The notes under the pieces were generated by a model, which did not search any database, was not told the origin of the DNA, and worked only from the letters and a program-made list of their open reading frames with translations. DNA of 64,000 nucleotides, from positions 2,771,001 through 2,835,000 of the forward strand of contig BSDZ01000013.1 in the NCBI GenBank assembly GCA_030268105.1, given 5' to 3'. Below, in pieces: positions 25,407 through 37,400 of the stretch (its first letter is position 1; every line of letters starts with the position of its first letter). Made by a program: the position numbers and the translations under genes. Source of the DNA: Volvox africanus (taxonomy: Eukaryota > Chlorophyta > Chlorophyceae > Chlamydomonadales > Volvocaceae).

Positions 25407-25543
25407 TTCAGAACTAACTGGAGGGTATTTAGGGCCTTCGCGCTGCAGTAGTCAGCGTCACTGTCATCCCCAATTCTTCAGAAGTAACTGGCGGGTATTG
25501 AGGGCCTTCGCGCTGCAGTAGACAGCGTCATTGTCATCCCCAA
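25407..25543. repeat. Tandem duplication (about 69-bp unit) of FTSZ2 exon sequence
   Basis: Two adjacent units, 25407-25474 and 25476-25543, share TTCAGAA, TAACTGG, AGGGCCTTCGCGCTGCAGTA and TGTCATCCCCAAT with a few substitutions. From the GGGTATT block on, they match the FTSZ2 exon that encodes [19 protein letters not shown] (plus-strand 30940-30996 region, reverse strand). The second unit continues into the longer FTSZ2 fragment. Confidence 0.8.
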
Positions 25544-26358
25544 TGACCGGTAAGATAATGCACTGCCGAACAGGATGCGCAATTCGTTCCCAGAATGCTG
25601 GCTTATCCTCGAGAGGCCAGGTAGCGCGCTTAATGCTGCTTAATGCACAGAGGAAATGCAGCTTCAAGCATGGTGAGCGCGTTCATTGGTACATGATACA
25701 GCTCCCAGGAGAGCGCCTGTGAGCGTTGTGATGATTGTTGCGCATTCCCTGCTGAACTCCACCTAATCTGCAGGCTACTAGACGTTGCCTCGGCTAGCAC
25801 TGCTCTTCAGGATGCCTTTGCACTGGCGGACGACGTGCTGAGGCAGGGCGTCCAGGTGAGTAAGCCACAAGCTAACTGTCAACCAACCAGTTTCCTGAAG
25901 GACAAATGCCGCCTTGGCCTACCTACCTACCTCCCAAGTCGCAGCATCGTTTATGCCCCAGTATTCGAGCTCATCCTGGGAATTATCTACGCCAGATGGA
26001 AAGCATTGTAACAGTTGCAGGACTCCGTGGCATTAAGGGTAGAGGACCTCAGTTGGACGTTTGCGAAACGTGCACCTTCCGTGCTCCTGCAGAGATCATG
26101 TTGATATGCTTTACCCCGCGACATTTGGTCGTTTAGGGTATTTCTGACATCATCACTGTTCCTGGCCCGATCAACGTCAGCTTCGCGGACGTCAAAGCAA
26201 TCATGTCGAACAGCGGTGCGTAGTGCCTAGATCCCCGCTTGCGGAGTTCTGGTTCTTCGGTAATTATCTATGGTGATCAGCTTTTTGCTTGGCGGCGCTG
26301 AAACTTGTAGGCACGGCTATGCTCGGCGTGGGCGCGGCGTCAACGGCTACAACAGCCC
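25490..26358 (+). pseudogene. Inverted truncated copy of FTSZ2 (introns kept)
   Basis: The sequence matches the reverse complement of 30132-30996 almost base for base. It includes the end of one FTSZ2 exon, three introns, the LLDVAS and [10 protein letters not shown] exons and the first part of the TAMLGVG exon. Because the introns are copied, it arose from genomic DNA and not from a retrotransposed mRNA. Differences seen include CCTGGCCCGATCAACGTCAGC against CCTGGCCTGATCAACGTCGAC, an inserted G in the first intron, and a few single-base changes. Both ends of the gene are absent, so no functional FtsZ can be made from it. It lies about 3.8 kb downstream of FTSZ2 in opposite orientation. Confidence 0.92.
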
Positions 26359-26373
26359 ACGAATCATGCTTTT

Positions 26374-26449
26374 AAGTATCGATGCCATCGATATTTATAT
26401 CTGGTCGATATTTACAAGCATATAAATATCAATGTAAATATCGATGCTT
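26374..26449. repeat. AT-rich imperfect palindrome at the FTSZ2-fragment breakpoint
   Basis: Left arm AAGTATCGATGCCATCGATA and right arm ending AAATATCGATGCTT are imperfect inverted repeats around a short centre, with ATATTTATAT and ATATAAATAT facing each other. It begins 15 bp after the inverted FTSZ2 fragment ends. Confidence 0.75.
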
Positions 26450-28009
26450 GATGATACGCAGCAAAAGTGCCAATGACTTGAAAGAATCATGGATGGTGGT
26501 TGCTTGGATACATACATGCTGTAAAGCGGAAGCATAACAATTTCCCATTTATCTGAGACCGGCACCGTATTGTACCAATGTTTTGAGTCTCGTTAGAAGG
26601 GATAAAGGCAGGAATGACCTCGGTTCTCGAGTTTAATAGTCGTGCGGCACTTAGTGCCTCCCTCATCATTTGGCAGGGGTCGTGCGTCGTGGTACATCGC
26701 ATCAACGGCAAATATGCGTTTCGCCACCGCGTTAGGCCACCATGTCAATTGATTGTTGTATGCACAGCCGTTACAAGATTCGTTGATACGTTAGATCACG
26801 TAACTGCAACACACACTCTCCTCCTATCGTGCGCCGCAGAATTAGATACAGGTGGCATCTAGGGAAGCATTGCTACATATACGGTGAAATGCTACAGCAA
26901 TAAGCACACGACAAAAGCCGCAACTGACTCTTGAACAATTCTGCAGTACACTTTATGCGCAGCTTGCTCTGCCACGACACAGGAAACAACAGACACCACG
27001 ACGGCTATCAAATACGACAACAAAATCACATGGATATAACCTTGCAGATTCACAGCGAGACTGGCACTAAAAGATTGACCAGAACAAACCTTTAACATGG
27101 CCAGCACCTTGACGCGTCTCCAGATGTATAGGTGTGCTGCAAACACGCATCCGCACGTCGAAAGGGACCAAGACTGCCATGCACAAATCAAGAAGACACA
27201 ACTAGCAAAACAAACGGCTGTATCGCAAGCCAGGACAATGAACACGAATTTAATTTGCGCAAAGCCATGTCACGGACAAGTTAGCAATTCAAACAGTATA
27301 GGAAGCTCATGGGCCATGGAGACTTTCATAGTGCAAGTGCGCCTCCAGTGTACCGGTCGGATATCACCCGATGTGCATTTACAGTAGGGGTTTCCCCGGA
27401 CTTCCTACACCACATACATATTATATTCTCCAAGTTGCTCCTAAAAACGACACGTTTTGATTCACACTATTCCGGTAACGATGTCCATTTCGTTTCTGTG
27501 GGCCCCTCCACAAGTTCCCGGCAGAGGACCGGACTTCCTATTTGCGATATACTCGGGGATAAAAGGGGCTATCCATGTCCTCAAGCAAGCATGGCCAGAA
27601 CACGTGAACGTGCAACGGAGGTTCTTATCCCTTTATTTCTCCGAAGGGATGAGCATAAGGGCAAGGTGGGTCTTGAACCCATATAACCCATCCAGAACGT
27701 CTCTTCGTTAGGAACATCAAGCCATTCAGCCTTGAATAGGTCCATTCGCCCTTATGTGCACCATTATTGCGCACAGGTGGCCATGGTACAGGCAAATGTT
27801 CAAGCCATACCTCAATGATAGTCGAAAAAATGCTCAGTTGCAACCTGTATGAAATCATAAATAGCACGAGAATTGTCATAGCGCCAGGGTGACAGTACAG
27901 AGCCGGTAGTGGACACGTGGATGCGAATCTGCCGGCGAACGCAGATCTCTTGGCATTTCTTTATGGCTACAGGTAATTAAAATATTGTCTGGAAATATTC
28001 TTGGCTTAC
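26450..28009. other. Unresolved region, possible 3' exons of the 28.4-kb gene
   Basis: A minus-strand frame 27245-26892 encodes about 117 residues with three strongly hydrophobic stretches (for example VILLSYLIAVVVSVVSCVV) and could be coding. I could not connect it in frame to the exon ending at 28010. Nothing else recognisable is present. Confidence 0.3.
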
Positions 28010-28416
28010 CAGCGCGATGACTGTAGCTATAAATGTAATGCTCAGCGCGGTGAACGGGTCTTGGCCATGGACGTACACACAATAACTTGTCACAACCATC
28101 GCACCGAGGCCAGTCGACAGGACGTCATAACGCTGGAATTCATAACGCGCAACAAGAAAGGGCGTGAAGCTATTGAAGTTGGACAGCCCGTCTAGGGAAC
28201 ATGGATGGCTTCACATCCTACCTTGAGAAGTGAATTAACCGCAGCTTGAACATTATGAAAAGGGTCTCGGAGTTCAGCTCGAATAACCGTTCGAGACCTT
28301 GGGACTGTGCGACACCGAGCAATGCAAGGCCGAGCGGACGACAAGCGCTTATAATATAGCAATTGGGGCCTTCGCAAAGCGTTCACGTCACAACGGATGA
28401 GGGCCGTAGTCGACAT
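28010..28416 (-). CDS. 5' part of a putative plastid membrane protein (3' end unresolved)
   Basis: Two exons join in frame. Exon 28416-28222 (65 codons) starts MSTTALIRCDVNALRRPQLL and is Arg/Ser-rich with no acidic residues after position 10 until AELRDPF, as expected of a chloroplast transit peptide. Exon 28132-28010 (41 codons) reads RYDVLSTGLGAMVVTSYCV, then YVHGQDPFTALSITFIATVI, which contains at least one and perhaps two transmembrane helices. It ends in a good GTAAGC donor. Later exons were not found with confidence. I do not recognise the family; thylakoid or envelope location is inferred only from the presequence and the hydrophobic segment. Confidence 0.5.
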
Positions 28417-28869
28417 GATATCAACGAAGCTGACTTTTAACAAAAAGTCCGAGATGTGCCATTAACTCAAAGTTAACATATTCATTAGTGAACAATAAAA
28501 TGAATTGTAGGTCGAACCGAACGACAAATGCATGCGGGCTTGATTCGTTAGTCTACATCTGGATTTCTTGTACGGAGGGCGGTTAATAATCTCCAGTGTG
28601 CTAACGAGGAAGGGAGCAAGGAACATTCAAGCAAGGAAGATTTCTACATAATTGATGTTACGGTGACATTCGGTTTTAGTTGGTTCCCTGTGCACAGTAC
28701 ATTTGGACCCGAGGGACGCATCGTTGAGAATAGGCACGCGAATCACAAAGAAGATAAGGAGCCGCCGTACGAACTAAATAATAATGCTGAATTTCCAGCT
28801 TAATCATAAGCTGAACTTCCGCGCCTTCAAACGCTGCGACACGATGGCTTAGCGATTTAAAATGTGCTC

Positions 28870-28874
28870 TTACA
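28870..28874 (-). terminator. Candidate polyadenylation signal TGTAA of FTSZ2
   Basis: TGTAA on the gene strand, 310 nt beyond the FTSZ2 stop, and the first such motif after it. Confidence 0.4.
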
Positions 28875-29183
28875 TATGCCGTTATCTGGTGTTCCAGTTA
28901 TATATCCATACGTTTCATGCGCTCTATAATTGGATATGATTCAGGCGTGGTTTCTTCTGGTAAAAAATAATACTCGCCGTTGACTGTACCTGCATACATG
29001 TTATACCATCATCAACTCCTCGAGTCTGACAGTCACATATATATCGAATATTACCACTTGGGTAACCAACTTCAACGGCATGTCATGTTCATAACAGGCA
29101 ACTCCCAGCGCTCTGCCTTTTCCCCGCTTAAGTCAATCCTGCACTTGACCACTTAACAGAGTACTCAATACATGCCGAACATT

Positions 29184-32100
29184 TCACAGGATGCTACGCC
29201 CAAGGAAGTCCAGCTTAGCACGGTTGGGGCGGCTCCATGGTAGCTGCGCGGGGTTTGGCTGCTGCGTCGGTGTACGAGTGAGTGGTGCGGACTGGGCCGC
29301 TGGGCCCATACCACCAGGAGCAGCCTGCATGGGAAAACGGCAACTGTCTTACGTCGTTATGATACTAGTTTTACGGAATGAAATGCTTTCTACGAAATAG
29401 AGCTGGCAGAAAATTGTGGCGTACATCGGGGCATCGAAAGACCGCACCTTAGCACCAATGGCCGGTTCAGCTCCGTTCATGGCAGCAGCGGCAGCTTGGT
29501 GCGCTGCACGACGTTGCTGCCGGGCCTGCGAACAAGAAATCACAGGGTGTGCCGAAATGAACATCTTTTGGACAGATTTGCCTTGCCGTCCTGAAACAAT
29601 CCTTGTGGGGTGTTCGGTATGTTGCGAGGCTCCAGTGCTCCTTCCATGAGGCTAATCACCTAAGCTGGACAGCTATTTCTCACGTCATAGCTCTGGGACT
29701 TGAAAAGCCTTCCTTGGCTCACCTGCTGCTGCGAGGAGCTGCCTCCACTGAGAAGTTCATTTTCGTATGTTGATGCAAAGCCAGTTGCGATGATTGTTAC
29801 GTGCAGTTCGCCGTCGTACTGCTCATCCACAACTGCGTTAGCCGATGGCCAAGTATTACACAAACCGGTATGCAAAACCTTATGCCTCAATGATCTCATT
29901 CATATGAACGAAATTCGAAGAGATAGCTCCTACCTGCTCCGAAAATAATGTTGCAGGACGGATCTGCAAGCGCCGTTACCACCTCAGAGACACGGTTGAC
30001 CTCCGCAAGGGTAAGGTCACGGCCACCAGTGATATTGTACACGATACCAGTGGCCTTCTCGATGCTACGCTGAATGAGCGGAGCCGAGGTCGCTGCCATG
30101 GCAGCCTGCTCAGCACGGTCAGGGCCACCGGGGGCTGTTGTAGCCGTTGACGCCGCGCCCACGCCGAGCATAGCCGTGCCTACAAGTTTCAGCGCCGCCA
30201 AGCAAAAAGCTGATCACCATAGATAATTACCGAAGAACCAGAACTCCGCAAGCGGGGATCTAGGCACTACGCACCGCTGTTCGACATGATTGCTTTGACG
30301 TCCGCGAAGTCGACGTTGATCAGGCCAGGAACAGTGATGATGTCAGAAATACCCTAAACGGCCAAATGTCGCGGGGTAAAGCTTATCAACATGATCTCTG
30401 CAGGAGCACGGAAGGTGCACGTTTCGCAAACGTCCAACTGAGGTCCTCTACCCTTAATGCCACGGAGTCCTGCAACTGTTACAATGCTTTCCATCTGGCG
30501 TAGATAATTCCCAGGATGAGCTCGAATACTGGGGCATAAACGATGCTGCGACTTGGGAGGTAGGTAGGTAGGCCAAGGCGGCATTTGTCCTTCAGGAAAC
30601 TGGTTGGTTGACAGTTAGCTTGTGGCTTACTCACCTGGACGCCCTGCCTCAGCACGTCGTCCGCCAGTGCAAAGGCATCCTGAAGAGCAGTGCTAGCCGA
30701 GGCAACGTCTAGTAGCCTGCAGATTAGGTGGAGTTCAGCAGGGAATGCGCAACAATCATCACAACACTCACAGGCGCTCTCCTGGGAGCTGTATCATGTA
30801 CAATGAACGCGCTCACCATGCTTGAAGCTGCATTTCCTCTGTGCATTAAGCAGCATTAAGCGCGCTACCTGGCCTCTCGAGGATAAGCCAGCATTCTGGG
30901 AACGAATTGCGCATCCTGTTCGGCAGTGCATTATCTTACCGGTCATTGGGGATGACAATGACGCTGTCTACTGCAGCGCGAAGGCCCTCAATACCCTCCA
31001 AAGCCTGGCCAGCGCGACGACGGCCCTCGAAATTGAACGGGTAGGTTACCACGCCCACTGTTAGGATGCCTGCAGCGTTACAGACGGCGACCCAGTTAGA
31101 TGTCCGGAGCGGTGGTTAGGCTAGAGCGCTTGCAGGTACACGAGTGTGATGTGGGAGAGAATAACTTACCCATTTCTTTGGAAATACGGGCAACCACTGG
31201 CGCCGCTCCAGTTCCCGTGCCGCCACCCATGCCAGCGGTGATGAACACCAAGTCCGCGCCCTGTTAGTGCACGTCCGCTTTTAATAATCTGCATGCGCTA
31301 TGTAGCGTTGATAAGTCAATTATGATAAGTCACAGCAAATCAGCGCCCAGAAACGTTGTGCGTAATCACGTGGTCAGATCGCCGAATATGGATCGGGTAA
31401 AATGCATCGGCATCCACTCGAATCCACTAGTGGCGTGTACGAGCTGTACGCAGGCATGCACAATGGTAGGTTCATGTTGCGCGGAGCACACTATTTTCAC
31501 ACCTGCACCATGCGCCGCAGGGCCTCTTCGCTCTCGAGAGCCGCCTGACGACCCAGTTCTGGGTTGCCACCACAACCCAGTCCGCGGGTCAGCTCCGTAC
31601 CAATCTGGACTTTGTTGAGGGCTTGGTGAGCCGCTAGCGCTTGCGCATCTGTATTGATGGCCCAGAACTCGACGCCCTACCAAAAATGTGCAGTTTGTCA
31701 GGTTTAAGGCTGGGAGATTGGATTGACGCTAGGTCACCCTGGTATGCAATAAGCTTAAAAACTGATGTCGAGTGCTAACAACAGATGGATAGATAATGCG
31801 GATTATAGACGGCACATGGTGATCAAGCAATTGTGGGGCCCGGTATGCGCTTGTAAGGTAAAGCCTACAAGGAAACAGACCATGTTATTGAGATGTGCAG
31901 CAGCCCCATCTTCAAATGGGAGTATGTTTCCTACCTGCAAGCCGCTGCAGATCATACGGTTTAAGGCATTACCACCGCCGCCGCCCACACCAATAACCTT
32001 GATGCGAGCATCGCCCCCGAAAGGCGTGTACCTAATGGGCCAATGTGCAGGAGAGGGTACATGCTGCTGAAGACAGGCTATATTTCTTAAAGACGGCTGC

Positions 32101-32350
32101 ACAAACACGCCGTTGTAAATACGCACCCGGTGCTGGCAACAGATATGCTCTCACGTCCGGGGGGCCGATAAGGTTGTAACGCGCCGGTGAAAGTCGACGC
32201 CCTCGCTGAAATGCCGTAACTGGCTCTAGGTGCTGAACACAAACCAGCGGTGCTTATCGACGTAGTGTATACCCTAGGGTTTGGTAAGCTGGATGTCGGG
32301 TAGTTGCTGCAAACTACACGCTTTCTGGTAACTGAGCCCGCCGCGATCAT
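29184..32350 (-). CDS. FTSZ2: Plastid division protein FtsZ2, 483 aa, 11 exons
   Basis: FtsZ2 is the tubulin-like GTPase that forms the stromal plastid-division ring with FtsZ1. Exons: 32350-32127, 32031-31935, 31676-31503, 31260-31170, 31069-30940, 30716-30635, 30353-30275, 30179-29934, 29832-29723, 29525-29448 and 29324-29184, all in frame. The N-terminal about 75 residues form a Ser/Arg-rich transit peptide. Landmarks: [30 protein letters not shown], the GTP-binding signature GGGTGTG (residues 177-183), [54 protein letters not shown] and [31 protein letters not shown] and the TAMLGVG motif place it with FtsZ2 and not FtsZ1. The end [15 protein letters not shown] resembles the FtsZ2 C-terminal peptide that binds ARC6-type partners, with IPxFL changed to LDFL. 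An internal segment has been copied, inverted, to 25490-26358. Confidence 0.95.
30132..30996. repeat. Inverted-repeat arm within FTSZ2 (partner of 25490-26358)
   Basis: This part of the intact gene is the source, or surviving partner, of the inverted fragment. The arms are about 865-870 bp and about 3.8 kb apart, with only scattered differences seen by eye. Confidence 0.9.
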
Positions 32351-34476
32351 CTCCACTGCACTCCACTACCTTATCACCTGCGATAAGTCACAATTAAATG
32401 GCGTCAAACCTGGAACACAAGGCAACGAATGAAGGTATGTATTGGTTCAACCTCAATCTACTGCGACCAGACTTTGGATATTGGCTTAAGTCTCTTTGAA
32501 ATAAGGGCTTGCTAACCAGCAGAAACATAAACAAAGGGGACCTATATAGGTTGAGAGCGTTAAGTTTCCATCCCACCTGGCAAGAGGAAAAGACAGCCGA
32601 GGGTGACTTTGGCGACCAGTAGCGCTCAGATACAACGTACTTAAACACAAACTAAGTAATATTTCTTTACAAGGGACAATGAAGAATAGGAATAAACCCG
32701 ATCAAATTTACCGCCAAACATAACCTCCGAAACCCCAAGTTTAACTGTCCAAATTAGTCGCATCCGTCAGGATCCAAAGCAATACTTTCATTCGCTTCTT
32801 AACTAATCGTCTTTAACATTTCGTTATGATTCCTTGGTTGTTTTAAATCCTTCCTAATGCTAGGTAAGCTGTTTCGCCTTTGCAGCACTCTCTTCTCTGC
32901 TACAGCGATTCTCATTCATACTGCACTCCATGCCTTTTAGCATGGAGAGTGTTGGCTTTCCGTTGCCTGAGTGTACTTTGACTTTGCTATTTATTATTCT
33001 GGCCCTGTCAGAGCTGGAAGGTTCCCGTCTATGCTTTCGAATTTCGCAGCCGTACAACAACTGAAGGCCGACGGACTCAATTTATGCGTCACTGGGAGAA
33101 TGGAACTAGGGAAATGGCACGGATCTTGTGGATCGTACCTGTGCGTTTCCGCCGCTCTTTCATTGCTTTCGGCTTAAGCTTCGGCCAATACACGATACCT
33201 GTGAATTCAGCTAGCCTAATTTTCCATAACTGTATGTGCTCAAATACAGGTTCATCCCGTAAGCAAGGGCTGGATAGAAGGCAACAAATTTCATTTGAAA
33301 CCTGACAGCATTACTACAGTGCCTGACATGGTGATGACAAACCTGAATCCAGGTTGCCTGGAAAGAATATAACCGAGACGTCACTTGGCATGTTACGCAC
33401 GGTGCTTAGAGAACCTGATTGTTCACACAATCCAAGCCATCACAGTAAGGGCATATAAACTGCTCAATGCCATTCTGCTGATGAATGATGCCTTTCTGCG
33501 TAATGCCCCGTCATCGAAGGTATTCCAGAACCCCATTCTATCACGTACTCACAAGGGCTGGTTTGGTCCTCCATCCATGGGGGCCCAAGGACTATAAGGA
33601 CAGTTGACTCTAGATGAAATCACCTGCCATATTCGGCACATAAAGCTTTTAGTGCTGTAACGCAATACTTCGTCAACAAGATGCCAACGAGTCTCATTCC
33701 TACAAAACAGGGACAATACAGGTATACGGCACCACTCGAGCCAGTCTCATGTCGGGTCCAAAAACTATTGATCGTCCTAAATCCATGCCGCTTGGGTTAT
33801 CGGAAGACGTTTACCAATCAACCACACGCGCATACAGGTACAACAGGATGCAAGCTTCACGCGCATGCCGTTGCAGAATCCTCAAGTGACTCCGCGTGTT
33901 GACGGTACGCCACCAACGGCATTTACATTCCTACGGCCAGGTCATCATGACTGAGCACTTGCTGAGTCGTGTGCGTCAAGCGGAGCCGGCAGATGCATCC
34001 TGATACGTCGCAGAGCCCAAAAATTATCAATTCATGCATTGAGGCACCTGCTTCACGCAGAGAATAAAGCCAGAGAATAAAGCCAAGAACGTGCCTGCTG
34101 CGCCGCGTCCTGGCAGCAGCGAAGAGTATGTCAAGCGATGTAAGCGATAGACGTTGACATGAACGACAGCTTACAGCCGAAACACGCGCCCCAAACCTAC
34201 GTACCTGCGCCCCACCATTCCTGTTGTCTTAAGATTAGACCGGTTTCGCAATCCTCTCATGCTGCCATTGTTCCTCAAATTGTCGTAAATAAATATTTTA
34301 CGTCGTGAAGCTGCAAGCAGACCATCGAGCCGGCCGCCCGCCCATTCACATACCCGTTCATACATTGTTCAAACGCTGCTTGTCCCCTGTACGGGCGTAC
34401 CTGTGCTCGTGCTTGACATGGCAATACCTGTGCTCAAACCCATACAGACAGTACTAATGCATGTTTCACTGCAGTC
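32351..34476. other. No confident gene; FTSZ2 upstream and pherophorin downstream flank
   Basis: About 2.1 kb with only short, unrelated open frames on both strands. The FTSZ2 promoter should lie near 32.35-32.7 kb, and the candidate pherophorin polyadenylation signal is at 34171-34175. A short direct repeat, AGAATAAAGCCA, occurs twice near 34062-34086. Confidence 0.45.
34171..34175 (-). terminator. Candidate polyadenylation signal TGTAA of the pherophorin gene
   Basis: TGTAA on the gene strand, 302 nt past the pherophorin stop, first copy downstream. Confidence 0.4.
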
Positions 34477-37400
34477 TCAGATACCGATGGCGTCCCTCGG
34501 ACAGCAGGTGCTGCTGTACACCAGGTTTAAGGCGCACGTGCTGCCCATGCAAAAGTCCCGCAAAGAGGCATAGGGGACGTCCAAGCAGACTCTGGCATTT
34601 TTTTTCGTTTTCCCAAGGATATCGACCGTCCAAGCTGGGTGGAGGGACGTAAGAGACACATACAGCATGTTGGACAGTGTCTGAGAGCTGAATCTATCTG
34701 ATACCAAAAGTCTATCATAACTGTTATCGCCGATCCTCGAGAACGCTGTTCTAGACCTCAAACTTGCCGGGTTGCAGCTGAAAATGACCCCTCCCAATAC
34801 GTCTTCATCACAGTCCTGCAGATAGGCGAGGGAACGGACCAAGCTGAAATCGGGACCGGAGGGAATAGATGAGTTTGCAATATGCCTATGAGGGCCTATG
34901 TGCCGTGCCGCACAGTCCCCGCTCGCAACCCCCACGGGATGATGCCCATCACTTACACGTGCGTTCGTTGAGCCCTGCATTTCAAACACGAAGCAGGTAA
35001 ACCCGTAGAACTTAACACCAAAACTTTGAATTAGGGGTTCTTCCTGCATGCAATCATCACGAGGGGAAGCGAGGTAGAATTTGGCGGTTTTTAAGAGGTA
35101 AGCTTTATGAAAAGGGTCAACTCCCTGTTGTGTACTTTAGGTTCATGACAGCACATGCTAAACACAACAAGGGAATAGAACGCACCATTGTTCCCCGCAG
35201 ACGGAAGGGGCTGTCTGCGTTTATAACTGCGGGAGCGCACGGAGGGCCGACAGGCGGCGGCGGCGGCGATGGTGCCACCAGACAACTGTCAGCCGATGCG
35301 GTGAAACAGCTCGCAGCTCCCGATACGGCGACCCTGAGACGCCAGCTCTGACAGCTGGGTTGCGGATAAAGGTTGCTGGGCAGGGTTTGTGCGATTATGG
35401 AAGCTGCAATTTGAATGGAGCCGGGACTGCTGCTGCTGCTTGGGTAACGAAGACAAATGCTAGGTTCTGTTGTTGCACATGTGGGGTTAGTCCACTGTGA
35501 ACCTGTGATGCTGATGCCCGCCCTGTTTAAAGCATCACTTGCCCTTAGTGCTGCAGATGGCAATTGCTGACAGTACGACGATGCGCGGGTAGCGTCCATC
35601 GCATTCAAAGGTATCATGGTAAAACAAAGAGAGCATATAGCAATAGGCGGCGGAAATGGGCTTGGAGGTGGAGGGTTCGGTGGCGGCGAAAAGGGGGTTG
35701 ATGGGCGAGGAGGCGGTGATGGGCTTGGAGGGCGTGGAGGTGGCGAGAGAGGTGGCGGGGGCGGGGGAGGTGGTGGAGGGGGCGAAATGACCTTGCATGA
35801 TCCAGGTCTTTGAGGAGAACTTTTAGGTTCACAATAGGAGTAGTTAGAGCCTTGTTGTTCACCTTGTCCTTGGATTATTGACACAATGTCGTACCCCTCG
35901 AGGTCTGTGCAGGTGGAAAGCCCTTGGACGTCATTCACAAACTTTTTAAGCAGGTTATTGAGATCCGTCTCATTGATGGGAAATGTCCCTTTACCAACAT
36001 CAATGAAGCTACCGCAGACTGTGACCGATGATTTACCATCTTTCAACGGACCTGAGCAGTTCAATGGCGAATTGGATGGCAGCAAGCGTGCTACATTTCT
36101 GTCGTGTAATGCATCAGTCAAGGAGGAGAAGATGTTCGCAGCGACACGGCTGCAGAGGCTCTGGTTGAAGAATAGCGTTGGGCTGGATGCTGCTGCCTGT
36201 GGTGGGCTGATTTCCACAATGATACACACGCTACATAAGGGAGGTGGCCTGGGGGGCGATGGGGGAGCTCGGGGGGCCATCGGGGTTCCAGGAGGACGTG
36301 GAGGGGATGGAGGCTGGATTGGGGGCACTGGTGGGGAGGGAGGTGGTTTAGGGGCAGCTGGAGGGATGGGGCTCGGAGGTGTTGGCGGGCCAGGGTGAGG
36401 GGGCTGTGGCGGCCGCGGCGGCGGTTGGGGCGGTGATGGAGGTGGCGGGTTCTGGACGTTGCATGTATATACCTTCCCGGTAATGCTGCTATACCCCGAA
36501 CAAGCTAATGGATCACCTCTATCCAGAAATCCGCGTGTCGTGAAGTTATAACCGCGGGCAGGGTAAGCACAGTTGCCCTTTGAAGCAGTGGGCAGGCCTG
36601 TGACAAGCTTCATGGGCACGTCCGAACTCTCAATAAGAGAGGTTTGAAGGTCGGAGAAGGCATCTACGTCGGATGGGATGTTGTACATGCCGCACACTCG
36701 AACTAACTGTGCGCTGTCTGCCGAGGAGTTGACACAACCGGGTCCCCAACCGCCGCCTCGCGTATCCTGATCCAAATCTAGGGCGAATGGCTTGTCAAAG
36801 CCTAAGGAACTTAGGATTTTCGAGATATCCTCTGATAACCGTCCTGCTGCTCTCGTGCAGTCCAAGAGAAAGGGCGTCCGATTGAGGTCAGGTGGAGGCG
36901 GGCTTACGCTGACCTCAACGCAGAAGCGGCACGGTGCTGGCGGCCCAGGAGGATGTCCAGGGGGCTTAGGCGGGACTGCAGGACGTTGAGGCGGCGGTGG
37001 TCGCGGTGGCGCAGGTGGAAGTGCCGGCGGCGGGCTTGGTGGCTGCATTGCTACGGATGCTGTGTGGCAGGACCCATCGGATTGCACCAAAGCTATGGAG
37101 CAGTTGCCCTGATGTATCTTCTTCCTGTTGTTTCCACAGACTTGTCCCAGTCTTGAGCAATTTGTATTATGTAGCCTAATACAAAGTTCTGCACCTGACG
37201 CGGGAGTGTTTCTCAGACCCAGGCCCACCAACTGTACGACAGGACGTCTCGTGTCATGCGCTCCACACCCGATAAGTGTGCCATTTGCAACTAATCTATT
37301 CTTGCGGCTCGTTAAGGTTGCTGATATAAGTGCACGAGCATCGCAGCAGGCCGAACCTGCGCGGGGTAGACCAAAGCTGAGCGGAAGACGTCGAACGCAA

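Noticed and set aside
27625..27720. tRNA-like T-arm (GGGTTCAAGACCC on the minus strand)
   Set aside because: The T-stem does not pair fully and no acceptor, D or anticodon arms can be placed around it.
35886..36398. Plus-strand 170-aa Gly-rich frame
   Set aside because: The Gly-rich part is the complement of the pherophorin proline codons, so this is a shadow frame.
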